From Vitis vinifera (taxonomy: Eukaryota > Streptophyta > Magnoliopsida > Vitales > Vitaceae), in the NCBI RefSeq assembly GCF_030704535.1, contig NC_081812.1, forward strand, positions 23,597,501 through 23,661,500: 64,000 bases of DNA. Reading direction: 5' to 3'. Below, piece after piece: positions 1-11,200 of this stretch. Every line of letters starts with the position of its first letter. The first letter of the stretch is position 1. The position numbers and the translations under genes were made by a program. The notes below the pieces were generated by a model. That model searched no databases, was not told the origin of the DNA, and saw only the letters and a list, made by a program, of their open reading frames with translations.

Positions 1-102
1 GCGCTGGAGAGCCAGCTTCTTGTACGCCGACCGTATTTCATCTGCGGTGGCGTCGGTTGTGAGGCCGAGAACCTCGTACAGGCATCGTCCCTCCGACGCC
101 AT
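1..102 (-). CDS. J-domain (DnaJ-like) protein, first exon, N-terminus only
   Basis: Thirty-four codons read on the minus strand from an ATG at 102-100 to the window edge. The peptide starts [14 protein letters not shown] and continues through [15 protein letters not shown], which is helix I, helix II and the basic stretch just before the HPD loop of a J domain. The HPD motif itself lies outside the window. J domains stimulate the ATPase of Hsp70. An N-terminal J domain starting directly at the initiator Met resembles the DNAJC21/JJJ1-type zinc-finger J proteins of plants, but that subclass call is an inference. An AAACCCTAG box (telo-box-like) lies just upstream of the ATG in gene orientation, at about 107-115. 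The call of a J domain is secure; the specific orthologue is not. Confidence 0.85.
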   Translation of the reverse strand, partial: MASEGRCLYEVLGLTTDATADEIRSAYKKLALQR

Positions 103-1738
103 GCTCTAGGGTTTTTTCTGAGACTCTTTGAATTTGAGACATGAATATGTACAATTTTAGTGTACGTTGTTGCGTATATTTGTTTTCCGTTTTTCAAAGA
201 TGAAATATTATTCAAATGATGTTTTTATTTTGAGAAATAACTGGTTTTCGCGTAAATATGTTTTGTTATTTCAACTCTAGTTAAATAATAAATTATTTTT
301 ATTAAAAATAAAATATAAAAATAATAATAATAAATTATATCTCAAGGTTTTTTTTTTTTTTAAGTAATACTATTACTCTTTTCCAATAAAAACTTCAAAA
401 AACTCTTTTATATTATTATTTTTAATTTTAAAAATATAAAATATAAAATATATTTTAAACATATACTTTATATATATATATATATATATATAATTGGATG
501 TCAATGGGACTATAATAAGAATATCACCTTGATAAAGTATTTGTTAATGCATTAGATGTTAAGAAAATTATGGAATAAAAATAGAGTAGAATAAGTCATA
601 CAAATAACAAATTAAGACAAATTTTATTAAGAATGACAATAAACATTTATTCAAGTCATTTGAGTTATTTAAAAAAAAATAAGAAAATCCTATACCAAAT
701 TAAGTGTTAATAAAAAAGATAAAGTAAAAAATGGTTGTTATATATACACCTTGATCATTTAATATAAGAGGAGTTAATGCCATTGAAAAATAAATTATTT
801 TGGATGCCAACATCAATGAACTAATTAGAATCTGAAATAAATCCTAAAATAGGGAAGTTTTTACTATTAAACATTTTTAAAATAATAAAACTTAAGGTTA
901 AGGATTTTTTTTATCTTAAATCAATTTTTTTCGTACGAGGAAATAAATCAATGATCTTACAATCTTTAAGAAATACCAAATGGTGGGATGCCTTGACAAA
1001 TGATATCTTAATCAAGACATTTTAAAAGTACTCAGAATGTCGAAGGTTGAGCTTTTCAATGAGCTTATGAATAGTATTTAAGAAGATCGACGTATTGTTA
1101 ATATTAATATATATAATGATAAAATGTAAGAATTAAGGATTTTATTTGTAATATTTTTAATTATTTTAAAAAGTGAAAATGACAGATAGAATTAGTTTAA
1201 ATTATGGGTGATGGAATTTGAACAAGAGTCAAACACCTAGGGTGAACATTGAATGAGAAAACCAGAACAACTTAGATTAATTTTTAAGATCGATGGAAAC
1301 TATTCAATAATATATTTAGCAGATTTGTAGGCTAATCAGTTAGAGGCGCCACACAAGGCAGCTGACTTTTTAGTTTTTAAAAAAGTCGACAAAACCAGAC
1401 ATGGTTTTTTCAGCCAACTCCCAAGTCCCGTAGAACGATAGAATTGGCCTAGTAGCTTTACCTCAAAAGTACACAAATACCCCTACAGTGATTGAATGCA
1501 AGTTGCAACATCTTTAACCTTACTTCAGGAGACTATAATTCAACCTCCAACCGAGGTAGTCAGGGTTAATGGTGGTAAATTTTCGGGGGAAAAAAAATAT
1601 TATCGTAGGAAATTTAATGGCGGCAGTAAAATAGCAATATTACATATTTTTCATCATTTTATAGTCAAATTTGAAATTATTTATAAGTTTGTAAAGTAAT
1701 TAATAAGAAAAAAATTGAATATAACATGGATGTGTTCT
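103..1738. other. AT-rich intergenic region
   Basis: No credible gene seen. It contains the promoter side of the J-protein gene near 103-200, a T tract near 349-361, and a (TA)n microsatellite at about 471-493. The 67-codon ORF at 1496-1699 has no recognisable domain and looks like chance. The right edge is where the 268-bp direct repeat begins. Confidence 0.6.
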
Positions 1739-2006
1739 ATTTTTATTATTTTTCTATTGTTTTTTAAGAAAATTTATATTTAAATTTGTTCATGAATCGT
1801 TATTCAATTATGAATTTAATATAATAAAAGTAATTTAATTTAGATAAAATAAATCCATAAATTATATTTAATTGTAGGAATAAGAGAAGACAAGATATCA
1901 TATTTAATAAGAAATACATATACTTATAATATGGTTTTTAATGAAATATTATATTTAGTTTGTAAAATAAAATAAATAAAATAAATGAAATATATATTAT
2001 TTCTTA
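1739..2006 (+). repeat. 268-bp direct repeat flanking the viral block, left copy
   Basis: Positions 1739-2006 match 16613-16880 at a constant offset of 14874, with no difference seen by eye. The sequence is AT-rich host-type DNA, not viral. Viral sequence starts at 2007 and host sequence continues leftward from 1738. One copy sits on each side of the 14.6-kb viral insertion. This is what a very large target-site duplication, or repair of a break with widely spaced ends, would leave. Confidence 0.9.
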
Positions 2007-2394
2007 ACTTTATCAATTGATTTTCTCTCATCCTGATCAAACTGATAAATTTGGAAGAAAATTAGCTATTTGTGTTTTAAATGCCTTCATCAATGATTTC
2101 AAATCTGTTGAACTCATCATAGAAAGTAAACCTCCTGAATGGTCGAATGATGGAGGAGTCTACCCTGCTCAGCATCTCATTTTACTCAAAGCCAATCAGA
2201 GAAAACATCAGTTGTTTGGTACAGAGGACCCTTGGCCCTGTACTAAATCCAGTCTCAAAAAACAAATCAGACATTGCAGATCAAGAATAATTGCAAGAGA
2301 CCTTGATTCTGAGATTTATAGTTCTTCTAACTATAATCTCATTACTGAAGATAATATTCAAAAAATCATCTCTGCAAATAACTTTCATGAAGTC
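2007..2394 (+). pseudogene. 3' fragment of component-B polyprotein ORF
   Basis: The reading frame matches the last part of the B polyprotein in the inverted copy (minus strand, about 8775-8390), with one visible residue change (C for W). It starts abruptly at the host junction at 2007 and leaves the coding sequence at 2394. There ATGAAGTC, shared with viral noncoding DNA, joins it to the 3' noncoding region, so the last codons are missing. The function of this C-terminal region is unknown. The fragment has no start codon or promoter of its own. Confidence 0.9.
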
Positions 2395-2416
2395 TGAAGA
2401 AGTGCACAGTTCACAG

Positions 2417-2421
<5 letters not shown>

Positions 2422-2468
<47 letters not shown>
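2422..2468 (+). repeat. 47-bp poly(A) tract in viral noncoding DNA
   Basis: An uninterrupted A run lies between two short viral noncoding motifs (GTGCACAGTT.. and CAGTATATGAAGTC). The inverted copy has two corresponding T tracts (8113-8140 and 8182-8216) separated by about 40 bp. Here only one tract remains and the order of the flanking motifs is changed, which indicates rearrangement by short homologies or slippage. Confidence 0.8.
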
Positions 2469-2469
<1 letters not shown>

Positions 2470-2478
2470 AGTATATGA

Positions 2479-2918
2479 AGTCATCAGCTCTCTGTAATCA
2501 AGGTATATTTTCAATAAACAATATTTTCAGATTCAAATATTTGTGTTATTATGCTTAAATTTCTGCAATAAATTAGACAGTATTAGACATTAAATATTTC
2601 TGTTTTTATGCTTGGAGTTAATTAGACAGATTTAATTACTGCGTGCACGAACTGTTGTATGTCCTGGGTGCAAATGGTATCAGAGTCATTTTCTGCTTGA
2701 GAACCGAGTGGTGTTACGAGTTGGAACAGTGATTAATCGCACATTTAGTCCTGACTTAGTTCGGGTTGAATTTCCTGTGAACGGTTTGGTCAGCCTGTGA
2801 TAAGCGGTGTTTAAGGGCAGAAGGAGCGTAAGTCCCGTGTTGATCCGCTTGTGGTGGTCCCTGTTCAGGAAATTATCTGAATTAATTAAGGATAAAATTG
2901 TGATTATTTTCTGTGACA
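2479..2918 (+). promoter_or_regulatory. Component-B leader with primer-binding site and poly(A) signal, copy 1
   Basis: This noncoding leader is shared with 7337-7636 and 13094-13575 (inverted) and, from the primer-binding site onward, with component A (15300-15543). It holds an AATAAA at 2513-2518 and a tRNA-Met primer-binding site at 2675-2687. In this copy the site has one substitution (GAGTC for GAGCC), so pairing to the tRNA 3' end is slightly weakened. The upstream promoter part found in the inverted copy (TATA box, G-box) is absent here because of the join at 2479-2482. Confidence 0.8.
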
Positions 2919-5900
2919 ATGAGTAATATTTTTAGGAGATTAAGTAGAGGTAGTTCTTCCAAAACACTTGGGTCTAATGATAGTTCTGCATCATCATCTG
3001 CATCATCACTCACTCAAAATATAGTTAATAGTCAAGAAATAAATATTGCTCAAATAGAGAGTCAACTTCATAATTGGTCAATTCCTCACATGAAAATTAA
3101 TACAATATATCAACAAGGAAATTTTGAATTTAATCAAAATTATTCAATAAAAACTGAAGAAAAAACTATATCTCTTAATCAAAATTTAGAAAGTCTTCAA
3201 TTGTTAAGTCAAAATACTATTAATCATCATAGGAAGAAATTCAATTATATTCATATAGGATTAGTTCAAGTTGCTATAAAACCTTTATTTAGGCTAGGAT
3301 TAGATATTCCTGTATTTACATGCCTTAGAGATGCTAGATCTATAAATTTTACTGATTCAATACTTAGCATGATAGATTCAAACCTTGCTAATGGTCCTAT
3401 TTATTTTAATTGTTTTCCAAACTTTTCTATGAACATAAATGATCCTAGTATACTTTCTAGTTTAACTTTAAATATTAAAACTAAAAATATGAATTTTGTA
3501 GAAGAAGCTCAAACTATAGCAATAATTTATAGGATATATTATAAAGTCATGACTACTCAATTAAATCCTAGAGCCATATGTCAATCTGTCAAGGATGAAA
3601 CATTATTATTACAATATAATCCTAATAATACCCAAGCTTTTGTTCCTAAGAAATTAAAATGGAATGAAATTACTCAAGGGAGTCAATGGGAATTAAAAGA
3701 TTTAACTCATCCAAAACCTATTAAACCTTTAACAACTCTTTCAAAAATTATTCAACATACTGATGGTACTATTCAAATAGAATTTTCTCCAGCATCTAGA
3801 TATTCTTTCAATCAAGATTTCGTGTCTTCAAGACCTTCTACTTCAAATGCTAGCTTAAATAGTGTCAATTTTACTCCAAAAATTCCTATTCCTGTTTATC
3901 AACAAAATGAATCTCCTCCTGTGTCTCCTACTCATTCAGATATGTTTCCTAATCAAGTCAACATAATTCATAAGAAAAATTACAAAAAGACTCCTTTTAC
4001 ACCTAATATAGAATGGATAAAATCAGATTATTTTTCTCCTAAAAATGATTCAAAAAGAGTTTATTTTCAAACATTTCCTCCTCAAACTAGAAATGCACTA
4101 AGAAAACAATATGAAAAATATATGAATCAAAAGAAAATTACTATTCCCTTTTTCTATTGGTTTTTCAAACTTAAAAAACAAAGAAAACAAATTATAACTT
4201 TAAGAGATAAAGAAGGTCACCAATTAGCCTTAAAACACTCAGAAAATATTCAAAAAAGAATTTTAACAATAACCTCAGAATTAGGTTCACAACCACCCTT
4301 AAATAATCATCAATTCAATTTTGACAATAATTCAATTTCTGCATCACCCTTTAAAATTCCAAGAACTAAAGATGAACAAAGTCCCATAATTTACAAAGAT
4401 ATTAGACAAATTCAACAACAATTAAATTATACAAATCATTCTCTTCAACATGTGAATCAACAGACAACAAAAATTTCTCAATTTTTGTTTTCTTCTGTCC
4501 CGAGAGAGAGGATAGGAGAAACAACATCAAAATTACAATTTTCTTCAAAAGTTTCTTCAACTTTATCATCATCATCATCTTCGTCATCATCATCTTCTAA
4601 GTGTTCAGATCAACCTTTTATTATTCCTATAAATGCTGCAAAATCAAATATTCAATTAGCCACACCAACAGAAATAATGTTAAAAGAAATACAAATTAGA
4701 TTAGATAAACTCAATATTAATGGTATTAATCAAACTAAGAATCAAATTCAAACCATAACAAAAGGAAAATCAGAAATCAATAAAATAGAAGAACAATTCA
4801 AAATGTCTCCTGATTCAATAGTAAAACCTCCTGCAACAGTCAATGCAATTTCTAATAATTTTGTAAGTAGAAAAAATTATTATTCAAAACCCTCTTTTCC
4901 TGATGTCCAATTAGAAGAAAGAAATTATCAATTAGCTGCTAGTTATGATGGTAGTAGTTTTTATGAATGGAATATAGATGGAATGAGTGAACATCAAATA
5001 ATCAATCTGCTTCATGAAATGATGATGGCTGCAAATGCATATAGAATCAAGACTAGTAATTCTGACTTTCATGCTGCCGGTGCCTTGGTCATAGGATTCA
5101 CTGGTTTGCTTAAAGGATGGTGGGATCATTATTTGAGTCAAAATGATAGAGAATATATATTAAATGCAAAAAAGACAATAATCAAAGAAGAAGGAACATC
5201 AGTCCAAACTTATGAAGAAGATGCTGTCAATACTCTAATATTTGCAATAACAAAACATTTTATAGGAGATCCAGTCTATTTTCAAGAAAGAACTTCTGAA
5301 ATCCTTAACAATCTTAGATGTCCAACACTTCAAGATTTTAAGTGGTATAAGGATATGTTTCTAGTCAAAGTTATGTCAAAACCTGATTGTGGAAATCATT
5401 ATTGGAAAGAAAAATTTATATCAGGATTACCCACCTTATTTGCAGAAAAAGTTAGACAAAGAATAAGAAATATTCATAATGGTAGGATTCCTTATGAGTC
5501 ATTAACTTATGGAGAATTAATTACTTTTGTTAATAATGAAGGTTTAGCTCTTTGTACAGATCTTAAATTAAAGAGTCAAATGAAAAAAGAGAAACAAGAT
5601 AACAGAAAAGAATTAGGAAAATTTTGTTCGTATTACGGTTATGATACATTAGTTGCCCCTTCAAAAAGAAAAAATAAACAAAATAAAATAAAAAGTAAAA
5701 AACCTTCAACAGAATCAAAATTTCAAAAGAAGTTTGTAAAATCTACTCCTAATAAATCAAAACCTCCAAATAAATCAAATTTAAAAAAGAAAACACCTAC
5801 TTGTTATAAATGTGGAAAAGTAGGTCATTATTCAAGAGATTGTCAATTAGAAAATAAAATCAATTCATTAGAAATAAGTGATAAACTCAAAAATTTAATG

Positions 5901-7199
5901 ATAGGATTAATGATTGATAAAGAAAATGATGAATCAAGTGAAAATTATGAATCAGAAGAAGATAATCAAATCCTCATAACTCAAGAAATATCAAGTGAAG
6001 GGTCAAGTCTAGAAGAAGAATCAGATAATAAAAAAGATTGTGATGGTATTTGTGCATGCTCATATAAGTCAATAAATGTGATTTCAAAATATTCAAAGAC
6101 TCATTTTAATATCATTATTAGAAATTATGTTCCCCTCATGAACTCAATATATTTTCAAATTTGGTATGATAAAGACAAAACCATTAGATATTTGTTTTAT
6201 TCTTCAATAAAGATACTAACATTTAAACTTTGTGTACAGATGGAGCAAGAAAGAATTACATCATATAAGTCAATAAATGTGATTTCAAAATATTCAAAGA
6301 CTCATTTTAATATCATTATTAGAAATTATGTTCCCCTCATGAACTCAATATATTTTCAAATTTGGTATGATAAAGACAAAACCATTAGATATTTGTTTTA
6401 TTCTTCAATAAAGATACTAACATTTAAACTTTGTGTACAGATGGAGCAAGAAAGAATTACATTTGGGAAATTTACTCTTCCAGTATTTCCTAAATGTAAT
6501 CTGTCATTTCGGATTCATAAAGATATTGAAGGTTTAGACAGATCACAAAAATGCATTTTAGACAACCTCTGGAATGCAAAAAGTGATATTCAAAAGTTGG
6601 AAGCTTTAAATGCCTTATCTTTCTATTTTAAACAGTAAAATGATAAATTAGAAAGTTTTTCTAACCCTTCAAGTTCTGATATACATTGCACCCCAATGGA
6701 TACAGATCTTGAAAATTTCATTTGCAGGAAAAAAGCAAAAGGATCCAAAGATGCATTTTCAAAAGATTTTCAAAATGAATTTCAAAAAGAACTTTCAAAA
6801 CCAAATGAAGATTCAAAACTTTCCCAGGAAGGCCAAGAATGTCAAATTTCCAGATTTTCATTTTTCAAGTTGAAAAATTTGGACCTTCTTGAAAGTATTA
6901 GACAGATGATATGTGAAAAGGCTAAAGCTACAGGAGAAGCAAAGCAAGAGCATATCATGCAATTTCTTGCTGACTGTAGCACTTTTGGAATTACTATTCA
7001 AGGGATGAGCTTCACTTGGATTTTTTGTTATGACAATACTTATAATAATTGTCCAAAGACCGATCCCTTGTGTAGAGAAATTCCATTAGAAAGGCATGAC
7101 TGTAAGTGTGCTCTTACTTACAGTATATGCAAAGCCAACATTGACTTAGACAGTTATAAACCAATAGTCATTAAATTCAACAATGAGTCAATAGAGCTC
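2919..7199 (+). pseudogene. Component-B polyprotein (movement protein, coat protein, zinc knuckle), copy 1, 3' deleted
   Basis: The frame opens at ATG 2919 and ends at TAA 6636-6638. In the inverted copy this stop is a TTA codon, so it is a nonsense change. The same frame then continues to 7199. Order: Ser-rich N-terminus; 30K-superfamily movement protein (residues about 110-215, with LGLDIPVF and GPIYFNCFPNF); a basic block with RNALRKQYEKYM; a Ser tract; a coat-protein core near residue 680-800 (LKGWWDHYLS); a CCHC knuckle C-x2-C-x4-H-x4-C at about residue 962-975; an acidic stretch; a 67-residue tandem duplication; then an unrecognised Cys-rich tail. No protease, RT or RNase H is encoded. 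At GAGCTC (7194-7199) the frame jumps into leader sequence, deleting the rest of the ORF and the promoter. Confidence 0.9.
6060..6461 (+). repeat. 201-bp in-frame tandem duplication inside component-B ORF, copy 1
   Basis: 6060-6260 is repeated at 6261-6461. The unit is 201 bp, so the reading frame is kept and 67 residues (beginning SYKSINVISKYSKTHF) occur twice in a row. The same duplication is present in the inverted copy at 9552-9953. The two copies therefore inherited it from one template, or one copy derives from the other. Confidence 0.95.
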
Positions 7200-7636
7200 G
7201 GCAAGGGGTTCCAAGAGTGTTGTAAGAGTTAGCTGCAAGAGAGAAAAATATTAGAGAGTTGCAAAAAATATTTTGAGAGTTCAAAAATTCTCTTTTAATT
7301 TTCTTAGAGTCATTCCTCTACTGTCAACAACTTGTAGTCATCAGCTCTCTGTAATCAAGGTATATTTTCAATAAACAATATTTTCAGATTCAAATATTTG
7401 TGTTATTATTTCTGCAATAAATTAGACAGTATTAGACATTAAATATTTCTGTTTTTATGCTTGGAGTTAATTAGACAGATTTAATTACTGCGTGCACGAA
7501 CTGTTGTATGTCCTGGGTGCAAATGGTATCAGAGCCATTTTCTGCTTGAGAACCGAGTGGTGTTACGAGTTGGAACAGTGATTAATCGCACATTTAGTCC
7601 TGACTTAGTTCGGGTTGAATTTCCTGTGAATGGTTT
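7194..7636 (+). promoter_or_regulatory. Component-B leader region downstream of copy 1
   Basis: This starts at the GAGCTC junction and runs through the pregenomic leader: an AATAAA at 7370-7375, then the primer-binding site TGGTATCAGAGCC at 7524-7536. It stops at about 7636, where the sequence inverts. Compared with the inverted copy it lacks eight bases near 7408 (in the region reading TTATTATTTCTGC). No ORF follows it in plus orientation. Confidence 0.8.
7508..7549 (+). other. 13-codon short ORF overlapping the primer-binding site
   Basis: ATG at 7508 starts a 13-codon ORF that ends with TGA at 7547-7549 and spans the primer-binding site (7524-7536). The same short ORF exists in the inverted leader. 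Between its stop and the polyprotein ATG the leader (about 240 nt, seen complete in copy 1 and component A) contains no other ATG. Plant pararetrovirus leaders commonly hold short ORFs that govern ribosome shunting or reinitiation; whether this one is translated is unknown. Confidence 0.4.
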
Positions 7637-7924
7637 AACTCCAAGCATAAAAACAGAAATATTTAATGTCTAATACTGTCTAATTTATTGCAGAAATTTA
7701 AGCATAATAACACAAATATTTGAATCTGAAAATATTGTTTATTGAAAATATACCTTGATTACAGAGAGCTGATGACTACAAGTTGTTGACAGCAGAGGAA
7801 TGACTCTAAGAAAATTAAAAGAGAATTTTTGAACTCTCAAAATATTTTTTTGCAACTCTCTAATATTTTTCTCTCTTGCAGCTAACTCTTACAACACTCT
7901 TGGAACCCCTTGCCGAGCTCTGCT

Positions 7925-8060
7925 CTGGTAGGAAGCCTTTGAGCCCTATTTATAGCAAAGGCTTGAAGGCTTTATGCATTGGATGTCTTCCACGTGTATG
8001 CAGGAGGTAAATTTGCTTTCTTCTTCTTCATTTGGTCACATGGGTAATGAGTCATCTTGC
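7925..8060 (-). promoter_or_regulatory. Probable pregenomic RNA promoter of component B
   Basis: On the minus strand the order is a bZIP-type TGACTCA (plus strand TGAGTCA, 8048-8054), a G-box CACGTG at 7991-7996, and a TATA box CTATAAATAG at 7945-7954. Transcription would start around 7915-7925 and run toward lower coordinates. G-box or as-1-like elements upstream of a TATA are usual in caulimovirid promoters. This is the only copy of the module in the window, because copy 1 and both A fragments have lost the corresponding DNA. Confidence 0.7.
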
Positions 8061-8112
8061 TTTTTACTTTAAAGGACGGATTTTACTATTCACAAAACAC
8101 TATTCACTTTTC

Positions 8113-8145
<33 letters not shown>

Positions 8146-8180
8146 CTGTGCACTGTGCACTTCTTCAGACTTCATATACT

Positions 8181-8216
<36 letters not shown>
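8113..8216 (-). repeat. Two homopolymer T tracts (A on viral sense strand)
   Basis: T runs at 8113-8140 (28) and 8182-8216 (35) are separated by a 41-bp segment holding GTGCACTGTGCAC. They lie between the stop codon of the B ORF (8280) and the promoter. They could be slippage products or traces of polyadenylated RNA copied into DNA. The ORFs predicted through them are artefacts. Confidence 0.7.
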
Positions 8217-8219
<3 letters not shown>

Positions 8220-8279
8220 GGATAATCATAAGAGAGCTACTTTACAGATGTACAAAAGATTCTTGATTCTTGATATCTC

Positions 8280-11200
8280 TTAGTTGAGCATTTCTAAGAG
8301 ATATTTCTCAAAAGTTTTTCTGGCTTCTTCTTCAAGGACATATTCTTTTTTATACTTATCAACAAGATAAGTAAATTGAGTTTGAAACAAAAGAGGGACT
8401 TCATGAAAGTTATTTGCAGAGATGATTTTTTGAATATTATCTTCAGTAATGAGATTATAGTTAGAAGAACTATAAATCTCAGAATCAAGGTCTCTTGCAA
8501 TTATTCTTGATCTCCAATGTCTGATTTGTTTTTTGAGACTGGATTTAGTACAGGGCCAAGGGTCCTCTGTACCAAACAACTGATGTTTTCTCTGATTGGC
8601 TTTGAGTAAAATGAGATGCTGAGCAGGGTAGACTCCTCCATCATTCGACCATTCAGGAGGTTTACTTTCTATGATGAGTTCAACAGATTTGAAATCATTG
8701 ATGAAGGCATTTAAAACACAAATAGCTAATTTTCTTCCAAATTTATCAGTTTGATCAGGATGAGAGAAAATCAATTGATAAAGAACTCCATAGTCCATGA
8801 GAAGGGTTGGAGTTAGCTCTATTGACTCATTGTTGAATTTAATGACTATTGGTTTATAACTGTCTAAGTTAATGTTGGCTTTGCATATACTGTAAGTAAG
8901 AGCACACTTACAGTCATGCCTTTCTAATGGAATTTCTCTACACAAGGGATCGGTCTTTGGACAATTATTATAAGTATTGTCATAACAAGAAATCCAAGTG
9001 AAGCTCATCCCTTGAATAGTAATTCCAAAAGTGCTACAGTCAGCAAGAAATTGCATGATATGCTCTTGCTTTGCTTCTCCTGTAGCTTTAGCCTTTTCAC
9101 ATATCATCTGTCTAATACTTTCAAGAAGGTCCAAATTTTTCAACTTGAAAAATGAAAATCTGGAAATTTGACATTCTTGGCCTTCCTGGGAAAGTTTTGA
9201 ATCTTCATTTGGTTTTGAAAGTTCTTTTTGAAATTCATTTTGAAAATCTTTTGAAAATGCATCTTTGGATCCTTTTGCTTTTTTCCTGCAAATGAAATTT
9301 TCAAGATCTGTATCCATTGGGGTGCAATGTATATCAGAACTTGAAGGGTTAGAAAAACTTTCTAATTTATCATTTAACTGTTTAAAATAGAAAGATAAGG
9401 CATTTAAAGCTTCCAACTTTTGAATATCACTTTTTGCATTCCAGAGGTTGTCTAAAATGCATTTTTGTGATCTGTCTAAACCTTCAATATCTTTATGAAT
9501 CCGAAATGACAGATTACATTTAGGAAATATTGGAAGAGTAAATTTCCCAAATGTAATTCTTTCTTGCTCCATCTGTACACAAAGTTTAAATGTTAGTATC
9601 TTTATTGAAGAATAAAACAAATATCTAATGGTTTTGTCTTTATCATACCAAATTTGAAAATATATTGAGTTCATGAGGGGAACATAATTTCTAATAATGA
9701 TATTAAAATGAGTCTTTGAATATTTTGAAATCACATTTATTGACTTATATGATGTAATTCTTTCTTGCTCCATCTGTACACAAAGTTTAAATGTTAGTAT
9801 CTTTATTGAAGAATAAAACAAATATCTAATGGTTTTGTCTTTATCATACCAAATTTGAAAATATATTGAGTTCATGAGGGGAACATAATTTCTAATAATG
9901 ATATTAAAATGAGTCTTTGAATATTTTGAAATCACATTTATTGACTTATATGAGCATGCACAAATACCATCACAATCTTTTTGATTATCTGATTCTTCTT
10001 CTAGACTTGACCCTTCACTTGATATTTCTTGAGTTATGAGGATTTGATTATCTTCTTCTGATTCATAATTTTCACTTGATTCATCATTTTCTTTATCAAT
10101 CATTAATCCTATCATTAAATTTTTGAGTTTATCACTTATTTCTAATGAATTGATTTTATTTTCTAATTGACAATCTCTTGAATAATGACCTACTTTTCCA
10201 CATTTATAACAAGTAGGTGTTTTCTTTTTTAAATTTGATTTATTTGGAGGTTTTGATTTATTAGGAGTAGATTTTACAAACTTCTTTTGAAATTTTGATT
10301 CTGTTGAAGGTTTTTTACTTTTTATTTTATTTTGTTTATTTTTTCTTTTTGAAGGGGCAACTAATGTATCATAACCGTAATACGAACAAAATTTTCCTAA
10401 TTCTTTTCTGTTATCTTGTTTTCTTTTTTCATTTGACTCTTTAATTTAAGATCTGTACAAAGAGCTAAACCTTCATTATTAACAAAAGTAATTAATTCTC
10501 CATAAGTTAATGACTCATAAGGAATCCTACCATTATGAATATTTCTTATTCTTTGTCTAACTTTTTCTGCAAATAAGGTGGGTAATCCTGATATAAATTT
10601 TTCTTTCCAATAATGATTTCCACAATCAGGTCTTGACATAACTTTGACTAGAAACATATCCTTATACCACTTAAAATCTTGAAGTGTTGGACATCTAAGA
10701 TTGTTAAGGATTTCAGAAGTTCTTTCTTGAAAATAGACTGGATCTCCTATAAAATGTTTTGTTATTGCAAATATTAGAGTATTGACAGCATCTTCTTCAT
10801 AAGTTTGGACTGATGTTCCTTCTTCTTTGATTATTGTCTTTTTTGCATTTAATATATATTCTCTATCATTTTGACTCAAATAATGATCCCACCATCCTTT
10901 AAGCAAACCAGTGAATCCTATGACCAAGGCACCGGCAGCATGAAAGTCAGAATTACTAGTCTTGATTCTATATGCATTTGCAGCCATCATCATTTCATGA
11001 AGCAGATTGATTATTTGATGTTCACTCATTCCATCTATATTCCATTCATAAAAACTACTACCATCATAACTAGCAGCTAATTGATAATTTCTTTCTTCTA
11101 ATTGGACATCAGGAAAAGAGGGTTTTGAATAATAATTTTTTCTACTTACAAAATTATTAGAAATTGCATTGACTGTTGCAGGAGGTTTTACTATTGAATC

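Larger units (their letters stand above)
7194..7920. repeat. Inverted repeat (hairpin) at the head of two B copies
   Basis: Arms are 7194-7470 and 7635-7920, exact complements except for an 8-bp indel. They are separated by a 164-bp spacer that contains the plus-strand primer-binding site. The outer ends of both arms are GAGCTC (7194-7199 and 7915-7920). The wider locus is also palindromic, since 2479-7199 and about 8820-13575 are complementary. Confidence 0.9.

Noticed and set aside
2686-2919. 77-79 codon ORF on the opposite strand of the viral leader, repeated at 13093-13332 and 15305-15544
   Set aside because: It is antisense to the shared leader, so its conservation follows from conservation of the leader. 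It has no recognisable domain, and its reading frame includes the complement of the primer-binding site.
7524-7536. tRNA-like sequence TGGTATCAGAGCC considered as part of a tRNA gene
   Set aside because: Only the complement of a tRNA 3' end is present, with no cloverleaf around it; it is a primer-binding site. No tRNA, rRNA or CRISPR structure was seen in the window.
8032-8283. Overlapping ORFs with long Phe runs (also Lys runs at 2291-2514)
   Set aside because: They translate homopolymer T or A tracts and carry no other protein-like content.
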